From the NCBI RefSeq assembly GCF_001579645.1, contig NZ_KQ970824.1, forward strand, positions 63,595-106,246: DNA of 42,652 bases. The letters are read 5' to 3'. Source of the DNA: Streptococcus infantis (GTDB taxonomy: Bacteria; Bacillota; Bacilli; Lactobacillales; Streptococcaceae). Below the pieces are notes generated by a model, which worked only from the letters and a program-made list of their open reading frames with translations, searched no databases and was not told the origin of the DNA. This document shows, in pieces, positions 9,392-17,441 of the stretch (positions within the stretch are counted from its first letter, which is position 1; every line of letters begins with the position of its first letter). Position numbers and translations under genes: made by a program.

Positions 9392-10879
9392 ATGAAAAAC
9401 TGGAAAAAATATGCTTTTGCATCTGCTAGCCTTGTCGCTTTAGCTGCTAGCCTTGCAGCTTGTGGAAACCTTAAAGGAAACAACCAAAAAGCTGCTGAAT
9501 CATCATCATCAGGTGATACAACTGTTATCAAAATGTACCAAATCGGTGACAAACCAGATAACTTGGATGAATTGCTAGAAAATGCAAACAAAATCATCGG
9601 AGAAAAGGTTGGCGCTAAATTGGATATCCAATACCTTGGTTGGGGTGACTACAGCAAGAAAATGTCAGTTATTACTTCATCAGGTGAAAACTATGATATC
9701 GCCTTTGCAGATAACTATGTCGTAAACGCTCAAAAAGGTGCTTATGCTGACTTGACAGAATTGTACAAGAAAGAAGGTGCTGAGCTTTACAAAGCGCTTG
9801 ACCCAGCTTACATCAAAGGTAACACTATAAACGGTAAGATTTATTCTGTTCCAGTTGCAGCTAACGTTGCATCTTCACAAAACTTTGCTTTCAACGGCCC
9901 ACTTCTTGAAAAATATGGAATTGATATCTCAGGTGTAACTTCATATGAAACACTTGAACCAGTATTGAAACAAATCAAAGAAAAAGCTCCAGACGTAATG
10001 CCATTCGCTGTTGGTAAAAACTTTATCCCATCAGAAAACTTTGACTACCCAGTTGCAAATGGTCTTCCATTCGTTATCGACCTTGAAGGTGACACTACTA
10101 AGATCGTAAACCGTTACGAAGTTCCTCGTTTCGTAGAACACTTGAAGACTCTTCACAAATACTATGAAGCAGGATACATTCCAAAAGACGTAGCAACAAG
10201 TGAAACTTCATATGACCTTACTCAAGATACTTGGCTTGTTCGTGAAGAAACAGTAGGACCAGCTGACTACGGTAGCAGCTTGCTTTCTCGTGTTGCTAAC
10301 AGAGACATCCAAATCAAACCATTTACTAACTTCATCAAGAAAAACCAAACAACTCAAGTTGCAAACTTTGTAATCTCAAACAACTCTAAGAACAAAGAAA
10401 AAGCAATGGAAGTGTTGAACCTCTTGAACACTAACCCAGAACTCTTGAACGGGCTTGTTTATGGACCAGAAGGCAAGAACTGGGAAAAAGTTGCAGGTAA
10501 AGAAAACCGTGTTAAAGTCCTTGACGGATACAAAGGAAACACTCACATGTCAGGATGGAACACTGGTAACAACTGGATCCTTTACATCAACGAAAATGTT
10601 ACAGATGAACAAATTGCACAATCTAAGAAAGACTTGGAAACTGCAAAAGAATCTCCAGCGCTTGGATTCATCTTCAACACTGACAACGTGAAATCTGAAA
10701 TCTCAGCTATTACTAACACTATGCAACAATTCGATACAGCTATCAACACTGGTACTGTAGACCCAGAAAAAGCTATTCCAGAATTGATGGAAAAACTTAA
10801 ATCTGAAGGTGCTTACCAAAAAGTATTGGATGAAATGCAAAAACAATACGACGAATTCTTGAAAAACAAAAAATCTTAA
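9392..10879 (+). CDS. ngtS: N-glycan-binding lipoprotein of the ABC importer
   Basis: A 495-residue extracellular substrate-binding protein. The N terminus has a positively charged start, a hydrophobic stretch and the lipobox LAAC, with lipidated Cys at residue 24; a Ser/Ala-rich linker follows. The length and sequence type fit the large LplA/NgtS family, whose pneumococcal member (SP_0092) binds complex N-glycans. Start ATG 9392 follows AAAAAAGGAG. Codon use is strongly biased to common streptococcal codons, suggesting high expression. A 110-base spacer separates it from ngtP2, and a long terminator follows. Confidence 0.9.
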   Translation: MKNWKKYAFASASLVALAASLAACGNLKGNNQKAAESSSSGDTTVIKMYQIGDKPDNLDELLENANKIIGEKVGAKLDIQYLGWGDYSKKMSVITSSGENYDIAFADNYVVNAQKGAYADLTELYKKEGAELYKALDPAYIKGNTINGKIYSVPVAANVASSQNFAFNGPLLEKYGIDISGVTSYETLEPVLKQIKEKAPDVMPFAVGKNFIPSENFDYPVANGLPFVIDLEGDTTKIVNRYEVPRFVEHLKTLHKYYEAGYIPKDVATSETSYDLTQDTWLVREETVGPADYGSSLLSRVANRDIQIKPFTNFIKKNQTTQVANFVISNNSKNKEKAMEVLNLLNTNPELLNGLVYGPEGKNWEKVAGKENRVKVLDGYKGNTHMSGWNTGNNWILYINENVTDEQIAQSKKDLETAKESPALGFIFNTDNVKSEISAITNTMQQFDTAINTGTVDPEKAIPELMEKLKSEGAYQKVLDEMQKQYDEFLKNKKS

Positions 10880-10904
10880 GATAGATTGATTTCGTGTATT
10901 CATT

Positions 10905-10967
10905 CCTAAAAAGAGCGATCACTGCCTTGTCTGGATATTTCCAGACGGGGTGGTGATTCTTTTTAGG
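10905..10967 (+). terminator. Strong terminator after ngtS
   Basis: A long imperfect hairpin: CCTAAAAAG at the left foot pairs with CTTTTTAGG at the right, with inner arms TCTGG/CCAGA around ATATTT. The foot supplies a T run at 10960-10964 on the plus strand and A/T symmetry on the other. Confidence 0.8.
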
Positions 10968-11037
10968 GTAAGTGCATATAATTATCTGTATTTCTATCTA
11001 GATATTTGCTCTTACATATAACATTGGACGCAGACAC

Positions 11038-11727
11038 ATGAAAAAATACCATCTACTCTTTAAAATCAGTGCAATCTTATCTTACTTATTTTTCATATAT
11101 GGACTCTCTCAGCTAACACTTGTGGTCCAAAATTACTGGCAATTTTCTTCTCAGATTGGGAATTTTTTCTGGATCCGAAACCTTGTCAGTCTTGTCTTTA
11201 TTGGCCTCATGATTTGGATTTTAACCAAGGCAGGCCATGGATATCGTTTTGTTATTCCAAAGAAAAAATGGCTATGGTATACAGTTTTGACGGTTTTCGT
11301 AACTGTACTTTGCATATCTTTTAATTTTCAAACGGCAAGACATGTACAGTCAACCTTTGAAGGCTGGGCTGTACTAATCGGCTATAGTGGGACAAATTTT
11401 GCTGAGTTGGGTCTCTACCTGACCTTATTTTTCCTAGGTCCTCTGATGGAAGAGTTGATTTATAGGGGTTTGTTCCAACACGCCTTCTTTAAAGATTCGA
11501 AGCTTGGACTTGACCTGATTCTTCCTTCGGTTTTGTTTGCTCTTCCTCACTTTTCTAGCTTTCCAAATTTCTTAGATATTCTTGTTTTTTCGACATTTGG
11601 AGTATGTTGTGCTGGATTAACTCGTTATACCAAGAGTATCTATCCTAGCTATGCAGTCCATGTGATTAATAATATTGTCGCAACCTTACCATTTTTGTTA
11701 ACTTTTCTTCACCGAATATTTAGTTGA
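11038..11727 (+). CDS. CPBP-family membrane metalloprotease-like protein (CAAX protease/Abi)
   Basis: A 229-residue protein with about six membrane helices. The CPBP motif EExxxR is seen as EELIYR (Glu138, Glu139, Arg143), followed by the second motif FALPHF and a third near HVINN. These glutamates and histidines line the membrane active site in Rce1-type enzymes. In streptococci such proteins are linked to bacteriocin self-protection or surface protein processing; the substrate here is unknown. The ribosome site before ATG 11038 is weak. It stands alone between two terminators. Confidence 0.82.
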   Translation: MKKYHLLFKISAILSYLFFIYGLSQLTLVVQNYWQFSSQIGNFFWIRNLVSLVFIGLMIWILTKAGHGYRFVIPKKKWLWYTVLTVFVTVLCISFNFQTARHVQSTFEGWAVLIGYSGTNFAELGLYLTLFFLGPLMEELIYRGLFQHAFFKDSKLGLDLILPSVLFALPHFSSFPNFLDILVFSTFGVCCAGLTRYTKSIYPSYAVHVINNIVATLPFLLTFLHRIFS

Positions 11728-11757
11728 AACAAGATCTGAAAATGGTCTTGTTTTCAA
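11727..11757 (+). terminator. Terminator after the CPBP gene
   Basis: AAACAAGA (11727-11734) pairs with TCTTGTTT (11746-11753) with an 11-base loop, followed by TCAATTTT. The T run is interrupted, so strength is uncertain. Confidence 0.55.
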
Positions 11758-11773
11758 TTTTCAGTCAAATAAA

Positions 11774-11802
11774 TTGCATTCGCTTTCTTGGGGGAGTATA
11801 CT
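11774..11802 (+). promoter_or_regulatory. Promoter of trhO
   Basis: TTGCAT (11774-11779) and TATACT (11797-11802) with 17-base spacing. Transcription would start near 11809, close to an in-frame ATG (11814) that I do not choose as the start. Confidence 0.6.
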
Positions 11803-11858
11803 GGTATAGTTGAATGAAAAATTCTGATAATTTAATCTTAGAAAAGAGAATCAATCTT

Positions 11859-12845
11859 ATGTCAAAAGATATTCGTGTCTTACTATACTACCTTTATACT
11901 CCAATTGAAAATGCAGAGCAATTTGCTGCAGACCACTTGGCTTTCTGTAAATCAATCGGCCTCAAAGGTCGTATCCTAGTCGCTGATGAAGGGATCAACG
12001 GAACCGTTTCTGGTGACTACGAAACAACGCAAAAATACATGGACTACGTTCACAGCCTTCCAGGGATGGAAGACCTCTGGTTCAAGATTGACGAAGAAAG
12101 TGAGCAAGCCTTCAAGAAGATGTTCGTTCGCTACAAAAAGGAAATCGTTCACCTTGGTTTAGAGGATGAGAACTTTGATAACGACATCAATCCTCTTGAA
12201 ACAACAGGTGCTTACTTGTCACCAAAAGAATTCAAAGAAGCCCTTCTTGACGAAGATACTGTTGTCCTTGACACACGTAACGATTACGAGTACGATCTTG
12301 GTCACTTCCGCGGAGCTATCCGTCCAGACATCCGCAACTTCCGTGAATTACCACAATGGGTTCGTGATAACAAGGAAAAATTCATGGACAAGCGCGTCGT
12401 AGTTTACTGTACTGGTGGAGTCCGCTGTGAGAAATTCTCAGGTTGGATGGTACGTGAAGGTTATAAAGATGTCGGTCAATTGCATGGAGGAATTGCGACT
12501 TACGGGAAAGATCCAGAAGTTCAAGGGGAACTTTGGGATGGGAAAATGTATGTCTTTGACGAACGTATTGCAGTCGATGTCAACCATGTCAATCCAACCA
12601 TTGTAGGGAAAGATTGGTTTGATGGAACACCATGTGAACGCTATGTCAACTGTGGAAATCCATTCTGTAACCGCCGTATCTTGGCATCAGAAGACAACGA
12701 AGACAAATATCTTCGTGGTTGCTCACACGAGTGTCGTGTTCACCCACGTAATCGCTATGTTTTAGAACATGAATTGACACAAGATCAAGTCATCGAGCGT
12801 CTAGCAGAAATTGGTGAGAGCCTAGATCATTCTGAAGTTGTATAA
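11859..12845 (+). CDS. trhO: TrhO, tRNA uridine(34) 5-hydroxylase (rhodanese family)
   Basis: A 328-residue YceA/TrhO protein: an N-terminal acylphosphatase-like domain ([13 protein letters not shown]..., [14 protein letters not shown]), then a rhodanese domain with the active-site loop CTGGVRC (Cys184, Cys190), then a cysteine-rich C terminus ([15 protein letters not shown]). TrhO catalyses oxygen-dependent 5-hydroxylation of U34 in tRNAs. The start MSKDIRV at 11859 gives the usual family length; the longer frame from 11814 would add 15 residues with no family match known to me. Own promoter and own terminator, so monocistronic. Confidence 0.92.
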   Translation: MSKDIRVLLYYLYTPIENAEQFAADHLAFCKSIGLKGRILVADEGINGTVSGDYETTQKYMDYVHSLPGMEDLWFKIDEESEQAFKKMFVRYKKEIVHLGLEDENFDNDINPLETTGAYLSPKEFKEALLDEDTVVLDTRNDYEYDLGHFRGAIRPDIRNFRELPQWVRDNKEKFMDKRVVVYCTGGVRCEKFSGWMVREGYKDVGQLHGGIATYGKDPEVQGELWDGKMYVFDERIAVDVNHVNPTIVGKDWFDGTPCERYVNCGNPFCNRRILASEDNEDKYLRGCSHECRVHPRNRYVLEHELTQDQVIERLAEIGESLDHSEVV

Positions 12846-12854
12846 TAAACATTA

Positions 12855-12877
12855 ACAGTCCTAAAGGGCTGTTTTTC
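12855..12877 (+). terminator. Terminator after trhO
   Basis: ACAGTCC (12855-12861) pairs with GGGCTGT (12866-12872, one G-U pair) with loop TAAA, followed by a T run. Confidence 0.85.
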
Positions 12878-12933
12878 TATGCTTTTGACTAAAAAATCTT
12901 AAATTTGTTTCTGCATCTTTCAGGAAAATGGTG

Positions 12934-12956
12934 TATACTATATGTAAACGATTTCA
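12934..12956 (+). promoter_or_regulatory. -10 box with downstream cre site
   Basis: TATACT (12934-12939) is followed at 12942-12956 by ATGTAAACGATTTCA, which fits the cre consensus WTGNAANCGNWNNCW at all fixed positions. The cre would cover the transcription start and nearly touches the ribosome site. No good -35 is visible. Confidence 0.7.
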
Positions 12957-12969
12957 AAGGAGACCATTT

Positions 12970-13830
12970 ATGGTGAAAACATTTTTTATTCCCAATAAAC
13001 AAAGTATTTTAGGACAACAGGAGATTCTTACAGCTAAGTCAGTCTTGGCCTTGGTAGATGGCTTAGAGTCACATAGTTATGATGCTGTCTACCTCCGTCA
13101 ACCCCTCAATCGCCTTGAGTATATCGAGTGTGGAATCGTAGGCAAGTCTCAATTTCTCTTTAAAGTTCGTTATGCAGATGCTCAAAAAGGCTATCAAGTG
13201 ATCATTCCTGACCTGATTACAAGAGCTGACTGGGAGATTGTAGAAGGGCTCTTGCGGGCTTTGTCTAGCAAGGTTGGTGAAGCGGTTGAAGGCTTGGCAG
13301 ACTTTGATTTGGAAAACTATTTCCAAGAAACGGTTAAGAACTATCTAGCGGATAAGGATGCTCGTTTGGCCTTTTGCCAAGGAATTCTATCAACTATTTA
13401 CTTTGATAAGAAGGATTTGGAAGGTTTCTTGGAAGAAGATGGCTTGGCACGTTTTGAAGAGCTAGTTAAGAGAGTTCAAGGGTCAGATGCTTATCCTTCC
13501 AGCGCTAAATTTTATCCAGATGGTGAGGGTAAAGTTCATGGCATCTACCATCTAGCCCAGGGAGTTAAGACTGTTTTGCCGAAAGGGCCTGTTGTTCCTG
13601 CTCCTTACATTGAGCAGTTGGCTGGTAAGAACCTTATCTGGGAGATTGACTTGGTGAAAATATCTGGAGATGGTTCTAAACCTGAAGACTATGAAGCAGT
13701 AGCCAGACTAGATTATGCAAGATTATTAGAAGCTCTTCCAAAGGAACTTTGTCAGGATTTGGATGCCAACCAAATAGTGGTAGGACCTGTTTTAGGGGAA
13801 GATTTTGAAGCATTAGCAACTGAAAAATAA
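12970..13830 (+). CDS. Conserved streptococcal protein of unknown function (probably DUF4299)
   Basis: A 286-residue soluble protein with no signal peptide or membrane helix. I believe it belongs to the streptococcal family DUF4299, from memory of the opening MVKTFFIPNKQSILG; no function is known to me. It is acidic overall, with motifs YPSSAKFYPDGEGKVHGIYH and PEDYEAVARLDYARLLEALP. Start ATG 12970 follows AAAGGAG at 12956-12962; the frame is open upstream to an ATG at 12928, but that would put the cre and -10 box inside the gene. The perfect cre suggests control by carbon source. Confidence 0.75.
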   Translation: MVKTFFIPNKQSILGQQEILTAKSVLALVDGLESHSYDAVYLRQPLNRLEYIECGIVGKSQFLFKVRYADAQKGYQVIIPDLITRADWEIVEGLLRALSSKVGEAVEGLADFDLENYFQETVKNYLADKDARLAFCQGILSTIYFDKKDLEGFLEEDGLARFEELVKRVQGSDAYPSSAKFYPDGEGKVHGIYHLAQGVKTVLPKGPVVPAPYIEQLAGKNLIWEIDLVKISGDGSKPEDYEAVARLDYARLLEALPKELCQDLDANQIVVGPVLGEDFEALATEK

Positions 13831-13854
13831 AACAAGCCGTTCGGCTTGTTTTTG
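13831..13854 (+). terminator. Terminator after the DUF4299-like gene
   Basis: ACAAGCC pairs with GGCTTGT across loop GTTC, then TTTTTG. It begins directly after the stop codon. Confidence 0.85.
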
Positions 13855-13859
13855 TGTAC

Positions 13860-13891
13860 AAAAAATCCTGTCAAGAGCTGACAGGATTTTA
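13860..13891 (-). terminator. Terminator for the minus-strand operon (bidirectional)
   Basis: AATCCTGTCA (13864-13873) and TGACAGGATT (13879-13888) form a perfect 10-bp stem. On the minus strand the stem is followed by TTTTTTG; on the plus strand by TTTAT. It closes the PadR operon, which ends at 13894. Confidence 0.8.
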
Positions 13892-13893
13892 TC

Positions 13894-14907
13894 TTACATA
13901 AAAGCTAGGATTCGGAGATAATCAAAAACCAGTGCCATTTCTGCTAGGAAAAAGAGAAATAGGATGCTTCCGTTGACTAGGAAGGCCAAGAGAAGGCGAT
14001 AGAAGGAGTCGGTTTGGCTATCTTTACTTGGTCTTGAGATGGTATAGAGGTTGGCAAGAAGTGCCATACCAATGCTAATGAGGCAAAGAAGAGCTGCAAA
14101 ACGTAGACTATTAAAGAAGGCAAAGAAACTCGCAATACCCGTGAGCAGGATAGGAAGGGCGAAGAGTCTGCTATACTCTTGCAAGGCTTTTTCCAGTGTC
14201 CAGTTACGGTCTTGGTCGACAAAGCGTTTGACTACAAATCCACCCATGAGGATTGAAAAGAAGAAGAGACTTGTAGCTACCAAGATAGAGAAGATAGAAA
14301 AGAGATTCAGTGAAGGGAAATGCTGGAGAGCTTTAGAGTCGATGGCTGCCATATGGCCGTAGTAGGCTTGCTTGATGTGATAGATGCTAAAGAAGAAACT
14401 CGTAGCAGAAAAGATAGATAGGAGCGCAAAGGCGGTATAACTGTGTTTTTTATCTGTGTAAACACTAGAGGTCGGTTCTTTAATAGCACCCTGTAACCAA
14501 GTCCAAAATTCAGCCATTTCTTCCCTAAAAATTGCAGTTTTTGTAGGAACAGGGTCTGGGACAAATGGACTTTCCAAAGATTTGCTAGGCTGAGGTGCTT
14601 CCTTAACTGGTTTTTCTGCTTGGTCTGTCTTTGTTGCCAGTTCTTCTTGTTCTTCAGTCTCTACAGGTTCTTCTGACTTGTCTATCTTTTCTGTATTTTC
14701 CACGAGTTCTGCGTGTTCGTCATTCTCTACTTTTTCTAGGTCAGCTTCTTGTTCTTCAGGATTGACTTGAAGACTTTCTTCAACCACTGGCAACTCTTCT
14801 TTTTCTTTTAACTCTTCTTGGGGAATGACTGGGTCAGATGGATGTTCTTTTTTCTCATTGTTGGCTGTTTTCTCGAAATCAGCACTTTCGAACCATTCTT
14901 GAGTCAT
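13894..14907 (-). CDS. Acidic, multi-pass membrane protein of unknown function
   Basis: A 337-residue protein with two clear parts. Residues 1-110 are low-complexity and very rich in Glu/Lys (runs such as EELKEKEELPVVEE), likely disordered and cytoplasmic. From about residue 150 there are five hydrophobic segments (for example AFALLSIFSATSFFFSIYHI and ILFLFFLAEMALVFDYL). I do not recognise a catalytic motif. AGGAGG precedes the ATG. It is the last gene of the PadR - DUF1700 - DUF4097 operon, 50 bp behind DUF4097, so a role in the same envelope-related response is likely but inferred. Confidence 0.75.
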   Translation of the reverse strand: MTQEWFESADFEKTANNEKKEHPSDPVIPQEELKEKEELPVVEESLQVNPEEQEADLEKVENDEHAELVENTEKIDKSEEPVETEEQEELATKTDQAEKPVKEAPQPSKSLESPFVPDPVPTKTAIFREEMAEFWTWLQGAIKEPTSSVYTDKKHSYTAFALLSIFSATSFFFSIYHIKQAYYGHMAAIDSKALQHFPSLNLFSIFSILVATSLFFFSILMGGFVVKRFVDQDRNWTLEKALQEYSRLFALPILLTGIASFFAFFNSLRFAALLCLISIGMALLANLYTISRPSKDSQTDSFYRLLLAFLVNGSILFLFFLAEMALVFDYLRILAFM

Positions 14908-14957
14908 GATGGGACCTCCTTTTTATTTCTTGTTTGAGTAGTAATGATTAACTATTA

Positions 14958-15902
14958 TTAATGATCTCTCGAATTGGGTGAGCGATCCGGTTCGTCTGGA
15001 ATGTTGATATCTTGACCTGCCTTTGCGACGAGGAGATCTTGCGTATCTTTTTTTTCTGTTTTGTAAGGGTTCGCTAATGCTTCACCTTTACTACCTCCCG
15101 TAGGTATGTCACGTCTGTCTCGATGCCAACGATAGATATCACCATGTTCAGCAGAAAACTCAACATTGATTCGATCAAGTTCCTTTTGAGATAACTCGAG
15201 TGAGATATCTTTTCTTGCCTCGAATTCTACCTTACCGTGCACTTGGATGTCGTCAGCAGAGATATGTTCATGTTCTGTTTGGATACGGCTATCTGTTAGA
15301 CTGGTTCCAAATACATTGACGATTCCAGCTGTGGTCAGTTGGCTATTTTTTATCTCGCTATTAGTGATACGAAGAAGATAGCCATTTGACTGGATCTTGG
15401 CATTGCTGACTTTTACATCGGCAATCGAAAGGACACCGTGGTCGACCTGGGCGGTTAGATCTTTTAATTCTCTTCCTTTTGGTAGTGATAGAACGACTTC
15501 ATTATTGCGACTTGAGAATTCACTTGCGATAAATAGGATTCCCTCGATACTAGAACCTACAGAACGACGTGTCGTTGACTTGGTGTCAGAAATCTCAAGA
15601 GTTTTTTCTTTGATAGAATGCTGGAGGTTTTCTTTTTCAGAGATGGTCGGGTGATACTGAAGGTGAATCTTGTCATCGCTAGATTCTCTAATGACCAACG
15701 AATGTTCTGTCAGTGACATGTGAAGATTTTCAATATCTTGATCAAAAACGAGCTCTTCCATTCGGCTCTCAAAAACTGGTTTTTGTGACATTGCAAGGAG
15801 GCCTCTGATACCGTCTGTTTGGATGCCGATGATCATCATGGCAAAACCGATGATACTAGTAACAACACCAAAGATAAGAAATCCTTTTGTTAATTTACGC
15901 AT
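14958..15902 (-). CDS. DUF4097 beta-strand repeat membrane-anchored protein
   Basis: A 314-residue protein with one N-terminal membrane helix (FLIFGVVTSIIGFAMMIIGI) and a long outer part of repeating beta strands (RVSNAKIQ-type: VSNAKIQSNGYLLRITNSEI, KNSQLTTAGIVNVFGTSL), typical of DUF4097/LiaG-like proteins that sit beside envelope-stress regulators. Start ATG 15902 is preferred over GTG 15911 because GAGGTGA is then the ribosome site. Its start overlaps the DUF1700 stop by 8 bases, implying coupled translation. The charged C-terminal tail ends DEPDRSPNSRDH. Confidence 0.85.
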   Translation of the reverse strand: MRKLTKGFLIFGVVTSIIGFAMMIIGIQTDGIRGLLAMSQKPVFESRMEELVFDQDIENLHMSLTEHSLVIRESSDDKIHLQYHPTISEKENLQHSIKEKTLEISDTKSTTRRSVGSSIEGILFIASEFSSRNNEVVLSLPKGRELKDLTAQVDHGVLSIADVKVSNAKIQSNGYLLRITNSEIKNSQLTTAGIVNVFGTSLTDSRIQTEHEHISADDIQVHGKVEFEARKDISLELSQKELDRINVEFSAEHGDIYRWHRDRRDIPTGGSKGEALANPYKTEKKDTQDLLVAKAGQDINIPDEPDRSPNSRDH

Positions 15903-16488
15903 GACTTTCACCTCTCTTTCCTCTATTAAGAATCCACTGAATAAGTCGAAGGATTAGTAATCCAAAGAAACGTGTTACATAGGACGTTGCCAGCAGAACT
16001 AAAGATGAAGCTCCAATAGCTAGCAAACCTCCACCAAAAATTAGCATAAAAGCAGATGTCGATTCAGCCAGAACGTAGAAGCTTTCAAATAGGAGAACGC
16101 CTCCTAGGATTAGTCCAGCAGCTGATACAGCAAAGAAGGCTAAAAGTACACTAACCGTAGCGATAAAAATCCCGATGATAGCCATGAGAAGACCAATCCC
16201 GACTGGAATCCCAATAGGTGCAGCCAGAAGTGCGAGGATTGCGATTTGTAAAACCTGACGGTTGTTCTTATTGGAATTTTCTTCGTTGATTTTTTTATCA
16301 AGAAGTGTAGTCAGGATGTCATGGGCAGCCTCTTTTGGACTTCCCAGGCTAGCTATGAGTTCTTCCTCACCTTCTGGACCAGCATCATCAAAGAGTTCTT
16401 TGAAGTAGTCCATGGCTTCGATGCGATCAGATTGAGGAAGCTTCATCAGATAGGCTTCAAGCTGATTCAAATATTCAGTTCTTGTCAT
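15895..16488 (-). CDS. DUF1700 (HAAS-type) membrane protein
   Basis: A 197-residue protein. Residues 1-65 are the soluble HAAS/DUF1700 signature (MTRTEYLNQLEAYLMKLP, EAMDYFKELFDDAG, SLGSPKEAAHDI), followed by four hydrophobic helices. Such proteins are nearly always encoded next to a PadR regulator and a DUF4097 protein, as here; their exact job is not established to my knowledge, though membrane stress sensing is suspected. The ATG lies inside the 3' end of the PadR gene (14-base overlap). Confidence 0.88.
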   Translation of the reverse strand: MTRTEYLNQLEAYLMKLPQSDRIEAMDYFKELFDDAGPEGEEELIASLGSPKEAAHDILTTLLDKKINEENSNKNNRQVLQIAILALLAAPIGIPVGIGLLMAIIGIFIATVSVLLAFFAVSAAGLILGGVLLFESFYVLAESTSAFMLIFGGGLLAIGASSLVLLATSYVTRFFGLLILRLIQWILNRGKRGESHA

Positions 16489-16801
16489 GGCGAATGCTCC
16501 CTTCTATGATGCCGTTGATAGTGTCAGTGTAGAGTGTCCACTCTTCTCTGAGTACAAATAGTTGCTCCTCCCCAATCTCTGTTAAGGAGTAGTATTTCCG
16601 CATCCGACCTTGGTATTCGCGAGAGTATGTAGTCAGATAGCGGTTGGTATCCAGTTTTTTCAAGATGGGGTAGAGGGTAGATTCCTTGATTTTGGCAATG
16701 AGTTTAATGGTTTGGCTAATCTCATAACCATAGGAATCCCCTTGTTCTAGGATGGCCAAGATGAGAAATTCAATCAAGGCCGCTGATGTTGGGAAATACA
16801 T
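16475..16801 (-). CDS. PadR-family transcriptional regulator
   Basis: A 108-residue winged-helix protein of the short PadR subfamily: the N-terminal half has the recognition region (SYGYEISQTIK, KESTLYPILKKLDTNRYL) and the wing GRMRKYYSLTEIGEEQL, followed by a dimerising C-terminal helix. PadR proteins usually repress their own operon. It is the first gene of a four-gene minus-strand operon with a strong promoter upstream and ATGT/ACAT-type inverted sites around it. Start ATG follows AAAGGAGGTGCCCC. Confidence 0.92.
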   Translation of the reverse strand: MYFPTSAALIEFLILAILEQGDSYGYEISQTIKLIAKIKESTLYPILKKLDTNRYLTTYSREYQGRMRKYYSLTEIGEEQLFVLREEWTLYTDTINGIIEGSIRHDKN

Positions 16802-16819
16802 GGGGCACCTCCTTTTTTA

Positions 16820-16857
16820 GTATGTAAAAATTTTATATATAATTATTCTACACATAC
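16820..16857 (-). promoter_or_regulatory. Candidate PadR operator
   Basis: GTATGT (16820-16825) and ACATAC (16852-16857) are inverted ends of a 38-base AT-rich segment that lies over the expected transcription start and leader of padR. PadR sites typically hold ATGT...ACAT halves. A near copy of one half (TATGTGTAAAATTTTTATAT) sits at 16891-16910, upstream of the -35. Confidence 0.5.
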
Positions 16858-16886
16858 ATCATACATCTATTTGTAAGCCCTGTCAA
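16858..16886 (-). promoter_or_regulatory. Promoter of the padR operon
   Basis: On the minus strand TTGACA (16881-16886) and TATGAT (16858-16863) are 17 bases apart: a near-consensus vegetative promoter. Start of transcription near 16851, inside the candidate PadR operator. Confidence 0.8.
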
Positions 16887-16910
16887 GTAATATGTGTAAA
16901 ATTTTTATAT

Positions 16911-16942
16911 ATAAAAAATCTTCTAGCAAAAACTAGAAGATT
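16911..16942 (-). terminator. Terminator of the immunity-like gene pair
   Basis: AATCTTCTAG (16917-16926) and CTAGAAGATT (16933-16942) form a perfect 10-bp stem; on the minus strand TTTTTTAT follows. It ends transcription from the 17.0-18.9 kb genes just before the padR promoter. Confidence 0.85.
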
Positions 16943-16974
16943 GGAGGCTGTTTTGCATTACTTTGAGGCAATGC

Positions 16975-17400
16975 TTATCTGTAATCCTCATCATAAATGG
17001 GCGGAAGATAAAAATACTTGTCTTCAATCTTGATTCTAGCACAGAGGATGCCGTTTTGATAGACATATCCATTAAATGGAGGATAGCTATCCAAGTTTTC
17101 TAGGATATTTTCAGGCAAAGAACTGAAATTGTAATCCCTCAAGGCATCAGAACCAATCAATCTTTCAGTCCGATAAACCTTGATTTCTTTGTCATATTTT
17201 TTGAGAAATTCTTCTCGTTTGCTTTCAAAGAGAGCCAAATCTCCGTCATCTAACTCGTAATAGCGTTCGTAACCAGCAATCCAAGAAATATAAACACACA
17301 GTAAAGATTTTTCTATCTCAGGAGAGTAGCCAATTGTAAAGTAATTCTCTTTGTCGACCTGCCGATTTTCGACTGTGATAGTCTGTATAAAGTTAGTCAT
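16975..17400 (-). CDS. Small acidic protein, immunity-like, unknown function
   Basis: A 141-residue soluble protein without signal peptide or membrane helix. I do not recognise a named family. Its make-up (many aromatic and acidic residues, YERYYELDDGDLALFESKRE, ending FYLPPIYDEDYR) resembles small immunity proteins that neutralise polymorphic toxins, but this is an impression, not a match. GGAG lies before the ATG. It follows the leucine-rich gene by 41 bases and shares its terminator, so the two are probably co-transcribed. AT-rich composition and the lack of a counterpart at this place in pneumococcus (from memory) suggest an acquired cassette. Confidence 0.6.
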   Translation of the reverse strand: MTNFIQTITVENRQVDKENYFTIGYSPEIEKSLLCVYISWIAGYERYYELDDGDLALFESKREEFLKKYDKEIKVYRTERLIGSDALRDYNFSSLPENILENLDSYPPFNGYVYQNGILCARIKIEDKYFYLPPIYDEDYR

Positions 17401-17441
17401 GATAATCTCCGTTTCAAGAATGAACTAGAAAGGTTTCTCAT

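Noticed and set aside
11814..11858. Upstream in-frame ATG of trhO adding 15 residues
   Set aside because: The added residues do not belong to the family N terminus as I know it, and the ATG would be almost at the 5' end of the mRNA.
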